Shown here: piece after piece, positions 59,651-64,000 of the stretch
Layout: each line of letters opens with the position of its first letter
Numbering within the stretch: position 1 is the stretch's first letter
NCBI RefSeq assembly: GCF_945859685.1
Contig: NC_079149.1
Coordinates: forward strand, 135,262,153 to 135,326,152
DNA: 64,000 nucleotides
Direction: 5' to 3'
DNA from: Eupeodes corollae
Lineage: Eukaryota > Arthropoda > Insecta > Diptera > Syrphidae
Translations under genes and position numbers: made by a program
The notes under the pieces: generated by a model
Database searches by the model: none
Told to the model about the DNA's origin: nothing
What the model saw: only the letters and a program-made list of their open reading frames with translations

Positions 59651-61985
59651 ATTTTAAAATTTTTAACAATAATTCAACTAACATCTTTTTTAACTCAACA
59701 CGAAAACCTACAAACTTTTAAGCAAGACAAATCGAAAGACGGGATGGAAAGTTATAACAGCTTTTTTTTGGAAGTATTCTGGTCCAATAAATATCCAATA
59801 AATCCATATATTGGGCCTTCTTCGTTTTCTTGCAAAGTCATATCAATCAGCCAAACTCCTTTAAGGAAATGTTTTTGAAGGCCCAAACTTTAAAAAATAT
59901 GGAAAAACGATTTTTCAATTGTCTAGATCAAAAAACTCTATTAATCTAGAACTGTTGCTGAAGTTCATTTTCACTTGCTTAAGGAACGACTAATTTTGCA
60001 TTTTATAATTCGGAACAAAATCATTCAACTGAACCTGTCATTTTCGTTTTCAATGATCAAATTTTACCTGAAATGCTTAGTTTTAATGCGGAACATATTT
60101 CAATGATTGCTATAATCTATCAAAAAATACCAATAATTGATTTCAATGATAGGAACCAATAACAGCTACAATTACCCTCTTAGACTTTTCTATAGGCCCA
60201 CGTGAAAGAATGCCAATGCTCCACAGTCGATTGAAGATTGAGTTGGATAAGTTATCAAATACATACATATAGCCACACATGTGATACTACAACTTGACCG
60301 AATTTTTCCAAATTGTATCAAAAATTGAAAAATGAATAATGATGTCAAAAATATCCTGTAGTTTTTGTTAAAGTCAAAAGTTTCGTCTGTCGATATTTCG
60401 AGCTGTAGTTTTAATAGGAACAATTTGACCTTAGAACTTAAATCTACTTGTCAAAAGCAAGGTTTGTATACGAAGGTAAGAGAAATTCTAAAAGAATTAA
60501 AGTAAATGAAATAGAGAAGGCCTTTAAGCATAATGGCACCAAAAAATGTTGATATACGATCTTAAAATCTGAACCTTTTTTATCAGAATTGTTAATTGAG
60601 GTGCATTTTATATAGATTATTTATGCATTAAATCTTAGACTTGGATCCGTAATTGATACTTGAAAATTACAGACAATTTTTACAAAATTTAACGATAATG
60701 ATAATGACAATGATAACAAACACGTTTTTTTTAATTTCCTAAACCAAGTTAAAAAGAAAGAACAAAGAAACATGCTTGTCGACATTTATTTTTATTGTTA
60801 TTTTATTGTGTGACCAAATTGATTTGTCTATCATATTGTCAACATTCCAAAAATAACTTAGAAGGTAGTAAATTCCATAGCCAAGCCAGTCTTGTTTTCG
60901 TTTTGATAAATACAAAATTTCTTCTTGAATTCAGGTAATATTATTTTAAGAAGGTCTTCAATGAGTAATTTGATGCGCAATGCGATCTGATTAAAAACCA
61001 AAACAGCTATCGACAAGTTTAAGTTGTATTCATTTTGATGATTTACTCAAAAATATACAATTGAGATGTATTATGGATTTATAAAGATATATAAATTTGT
61101 ATAAATGTTCGTAAATTGATATTTTAAAACGTAGTAAAAGCCAGAAATTACCGGTTTTGTGTGAACGCAAAAATTTAATTAAATGTAAATTTATGAATGC
61201 AAAGATTTATGTTATTATGAGTTTAATTCCAACTAACCAAGGTCATGGATTTGGATAAATATTAACATGGTGTGAATACATATGTGAATTCAAAAACTTA
61301 GTTCATAAAAGTATTTTTTTTAAAAATATGAAAGAACTAGTTTGTTTTTTGTTTTTACAATGCGATGTTTTGCGAAATATTTGAAGTTGAACAAATTATT
61401 AATATGGGTTTTCTCTTTCTTAACAAATATTCAGAAATTAATGCACAAAAAACATGGTTTTTATTATATTATAACAGAATTTTAAATAGTTAAGTGAAAT
61501 TATTCAAATATGATTTTTAAAATTTAATTTTCAATATGTATTCATAACTTATTGTTCCGCTTATGAATATTTTAGCAAATCTTAAACTTGTAGTTTAAAT
61601 GATTTATTCTACTTGACGAATAGAAAAGTTTTGAGAAATGTCTTAACTGACCAAACATTTTCTTTTGATCGTTTTGTTAATATTTTATTCTATGTTTTTT
61701 AAATATTCTTTGAAATAACCAATGCTTTCCGAAGTCATGATACATATATGTACATAGACATCTGACTTTAAGGTTATAAAAAAAATACAAAAACATTATC
61801 AAAACCAAACAAATTTAAGATGCCAAAGAAAAGTTCCAAGTCCTTCAAAGCCTCAATTTCAACTAAAATGTGCATTTTTGGGGTAGTTATAATATAATTG
61901 TATTTTTGTAGATAATTTTTAAGTCTTAAGTTAAAATCATTTTGCAAAAGAACTTAACTTAAAAATAAAACAAACAAACCGTTCG
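59651..61985. other. Non-coding stretch
   Basis: AT-rich, with no gene recognised. The 78-codon frame at 59642-59878 and the 77-codon minus-strand frame at 60190-60423 lack domain features. (AAC/AAT)-rich GATAATGATAATGAC near 60695-60715. Confidence 0.5.
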
Positions 61986-61989
61986 AATT

Positions 61990-63470
61990 CGGCTTAAAAC
62001 TGTAGGTCCCTACCATCCCTGACAACAGTACTCTCACAGAGGCATGGTTGAGAGTTGTCAGTCACCAGGCCCTGGATAACGCGATCAAAATGCTTACGTA
62101 CTCGAAGCTCTAGTATGTCTAAGCGTAGGGCGTTCCATAGTCTGACAGAACGAACAAAGAATTGATGCTCAGAGGCAGAGCAAGTGAATCTTGGTTGAAT
62201 AAATACAAAAGATCGTATGGATGTAGAGAACACAATGTTTATTATAAAGATAAGATGGATCCTTGTTTGCTACGATGCCATTACAAGTCTTTAAAGTATT
62301 GTAATTTAGATATGCGTTTAAGGTACAACCAAGTAAATTTTTTTTATTCGCCGAAACATGATCATAACACTTAAGATTGTACACGTATCGAATTTTGTTG
62401 TTGAAGGCAACATTTTGGTTTCTTTTAGATTCTGAGCTATGACTGCAAAATATCTGGCATCCGTAAGTAATAGTCGGGATAGTTAAAGTTTTTGCTAATA
62501 AAAAAGTCTAATATCTTTTGGCGTACGCTTCTGTGTGAAGGAAACACTCCGTAAATTTTTCCTATAATATGTTATATGTGACCATCCCAACTAAGTCTGG
62601 AATTAAACCATATACCAAGGTCCTTCACTCTATCAACGTACTCGATTACCTGGTTGCCAATTTGTATGGGTGGAAAATAACTGAAATCAACCTTATGTTT
62701 AAAAATAACCATACATTTAGATCTTGTTGGGTTCAACATCAAGTTATTCTCCTCTGACCAACGATAAATTCTATACAAGTCTTCATTAAGTAGGTAAGCA
62801 CCGTTTTCATATCATGCCCAATTGACAACTTAGGCGAATCTGGACATCGTCTGCATATACTCGTAAATCCATGGACGAATAATGCACCTCGGTTTTAAGG
62901 TCATTAATACAAATAGTGCAAAATAGCAACGGTCCTACTATTGATCCCTGGGGAACTCCGGAATAAAGATCCAGCAATCCTAAAGCGTGTTTATCTACAA
63001 TGACAGCTTTTTTTCTCACAACAAGGTAAGAAAACATTAAATCGGATGCTGAATCTTTGAATCAGAACAGCCTTTTTATTTTGGTAATAAGAACACTGTG
63101 ATTAACCTATCAAAAGCTTTCGATAAGTCAAGTAATCCTAAAAATGATACTTGGTCATGGTCAATAGCACATCTTAGATCATCAGTTACTTTAATGATAA
63201 CAGACACACAACTGTGATTTATTCTAAAACCGGATTGGTTAACACATAAGAGATTGTTATTCTTTTTTTAAATTCGAGATCTGGCTATGTACAATTTTTT
63301 TAAAGACTTTTGAAATAAATGGAAGAATCGAAATTGGTATTTGGGAGATGTTAAGCGAGTAGTAGGTTTCTTGATCACAGGAAGTACTTTTGCAACTTTC
63401 CAGGTATGAGGAAAAGACCCAAAATGCAATTAACTGTTTTAACTGTGCCACATCACAATATTTTCTCTAG
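61990..63470 (-). mobile_element. Jockey/CR1-type non-LTR retrotransposon, 5'-truncated
   Basis: Minus-strand order: FPHTWKVAKVLPVIKKPT near 63400, ISQIPISILPFISKVFKKIV near 63290-63350, QSGFRINHSCVSVIIKVTDD near 63180-63240, VSFLGLLDLSKAFDRL (motif A, about 63110-63150), GVPQGSIVGPLLF (motif B, about 62920-62960), INDLKTEVHYSSMD and LRVYADDVQIRLS (motif C intact, about 62835-62870). The thumb follows with RWSEENNLMLNPTRSKCMV and DRVKDLGIWFNSRLSWDGHI (to 62572), then broken sequence, and a tail FVRSVRLWNALRLDILELRV near 62100-62160. Frameshifts and stops make it inactive, and the endonuclease is missing. The last ~80 bp (61996-62076) is shared in antisense with the SINE body. Confidence 0.85.
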
Positions 63471-64000
63471 TTTTTCAAATGTAATTGGCATACAACTTTT
63501 TTCACCCTCTCTGCATTTGAATTTAGGGTAGTTTTAAGAACGTATTAAAAAATTGTAAATGAAGTTATTCTTTAAATGTTCTGTTTATTTTTAACTATGT
63601 TTATTGCTTTAACTGTCGAAGAACATACAAAATGACAAAATTAATCTTAAAACAGTAAATTAAAAGATTAAAATAATCAATAATTGATATAAGTTGGAAT
63701 TTAATTAAACTAGTTCTTTCCAAGCATCATAAGTATCAAACAAATATTAAAACATAGAAAACATCGAAATTAACTTTTATAATCTTAACTACTTATTTAT
63801 TTAGAACTGTGTATACACTTTGCTTTAAAAAAACAAACCCTAAGGAGCCAGTAAAATCCTTGAACTGTTTTCGTTTTCTTTTATTAAAAAAAGTGATGTG
63901 ATGCTGACACTTCTTGACTTTATTAAAAAAAAGGAGATAACATTACTACCTTCACATATAATATTCACTCAACAAATCACAAAATATTTCAAGGGTGTTA
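63471..64000. other. AT-rich non-coding end of window
   Basis: No gene recognised. ACATAGAAAAC occurs near 63753 in the context of the 11-mer seen near 35.5 and 37.8 kb. Confidence 0.45.

Overview
The window looks like a gene-poor, AT-rich stretch of a higher dipteran (brachyceran fly) nuclear genome, either intergenic or inside a very large intron. The evidence is the base composition, the many short CAA/CGA/GTC and TA/GT microsatellites, and the fly-type non-LTR retrotransposon and Tc1/mariner-like relics. I found no intact host gene, no confident host exon, no functional tRNA or rRNA gene and no CRISPR array. Everything clearly coding is decayed mobile-element sequence.

Layout. 0.4-2.3 kb: minus-strand R1/I-type non-LTR element with reverse transcriptase (RT), RNase H and a Cys-rich C-terminus. 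4.4-5.3 kb: non-coding block very dense in TGACA/TGTCA. 6.4-6.6 kb: copy of a dispersed ~95-bp repeat and a tiny insertion flanked by a 14-bp duplication. 11.1-12.5 kb: plus-strand relative of the first retroelement, then a copy of a larger dispersed repeat. 12.75-14.1 kb: minus-strand non-LTR RT that has lost most of its YADD box. 16.4-16.9 kb: deleted mariner-like (DDE) transposon. 18.8-20.2 kb: minus-strand Jockey/CR1-type RT. 20.5-20.9 kb: foldback element. 22.65-23.9 kb: element with perfect 15-bp inverted ends and a nested tRNA-derived SINE. 25.3-25.8 kb: RT fragment. 29.96-31.4 kb: ZMYM1-like hAT transposase pseudogene. 35.6-37.4 kb: dispersed repeat, then a GC-rich-headed repeat. 40.27-40.6 kb: MITE related to the 16.4-kb element. 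42.5-43.2 kb: second SINE and repeat copies. 47.1-48.0 kb: internally deleted EEP-type LINE. 52.2-53.3 kb: Tc1 transposase pseudogene, followed by a second mariner-like fragment. 58.3-59.65 kb: dispersed repeat carrying a ~174-bp tandem array. 62.0-63.5 kb: minus-strand RT whose 3' part shares ~75 bp with the SINE body in antisense.

The elements do not form a pathway. What links them is shared ancestry: related retroelements at 0.4 and 11 kb, DDE transposon derivatives at 16.4 and 40.3 kb, a SINE and LINE with common sequence, and two undescribed-looking dispersed repeat families. The best candidates for real non-repeat function are the TGACA cluster at 4.4-5.3 kb and, weakly, a 161-codon reading frame at 14.7 kb.
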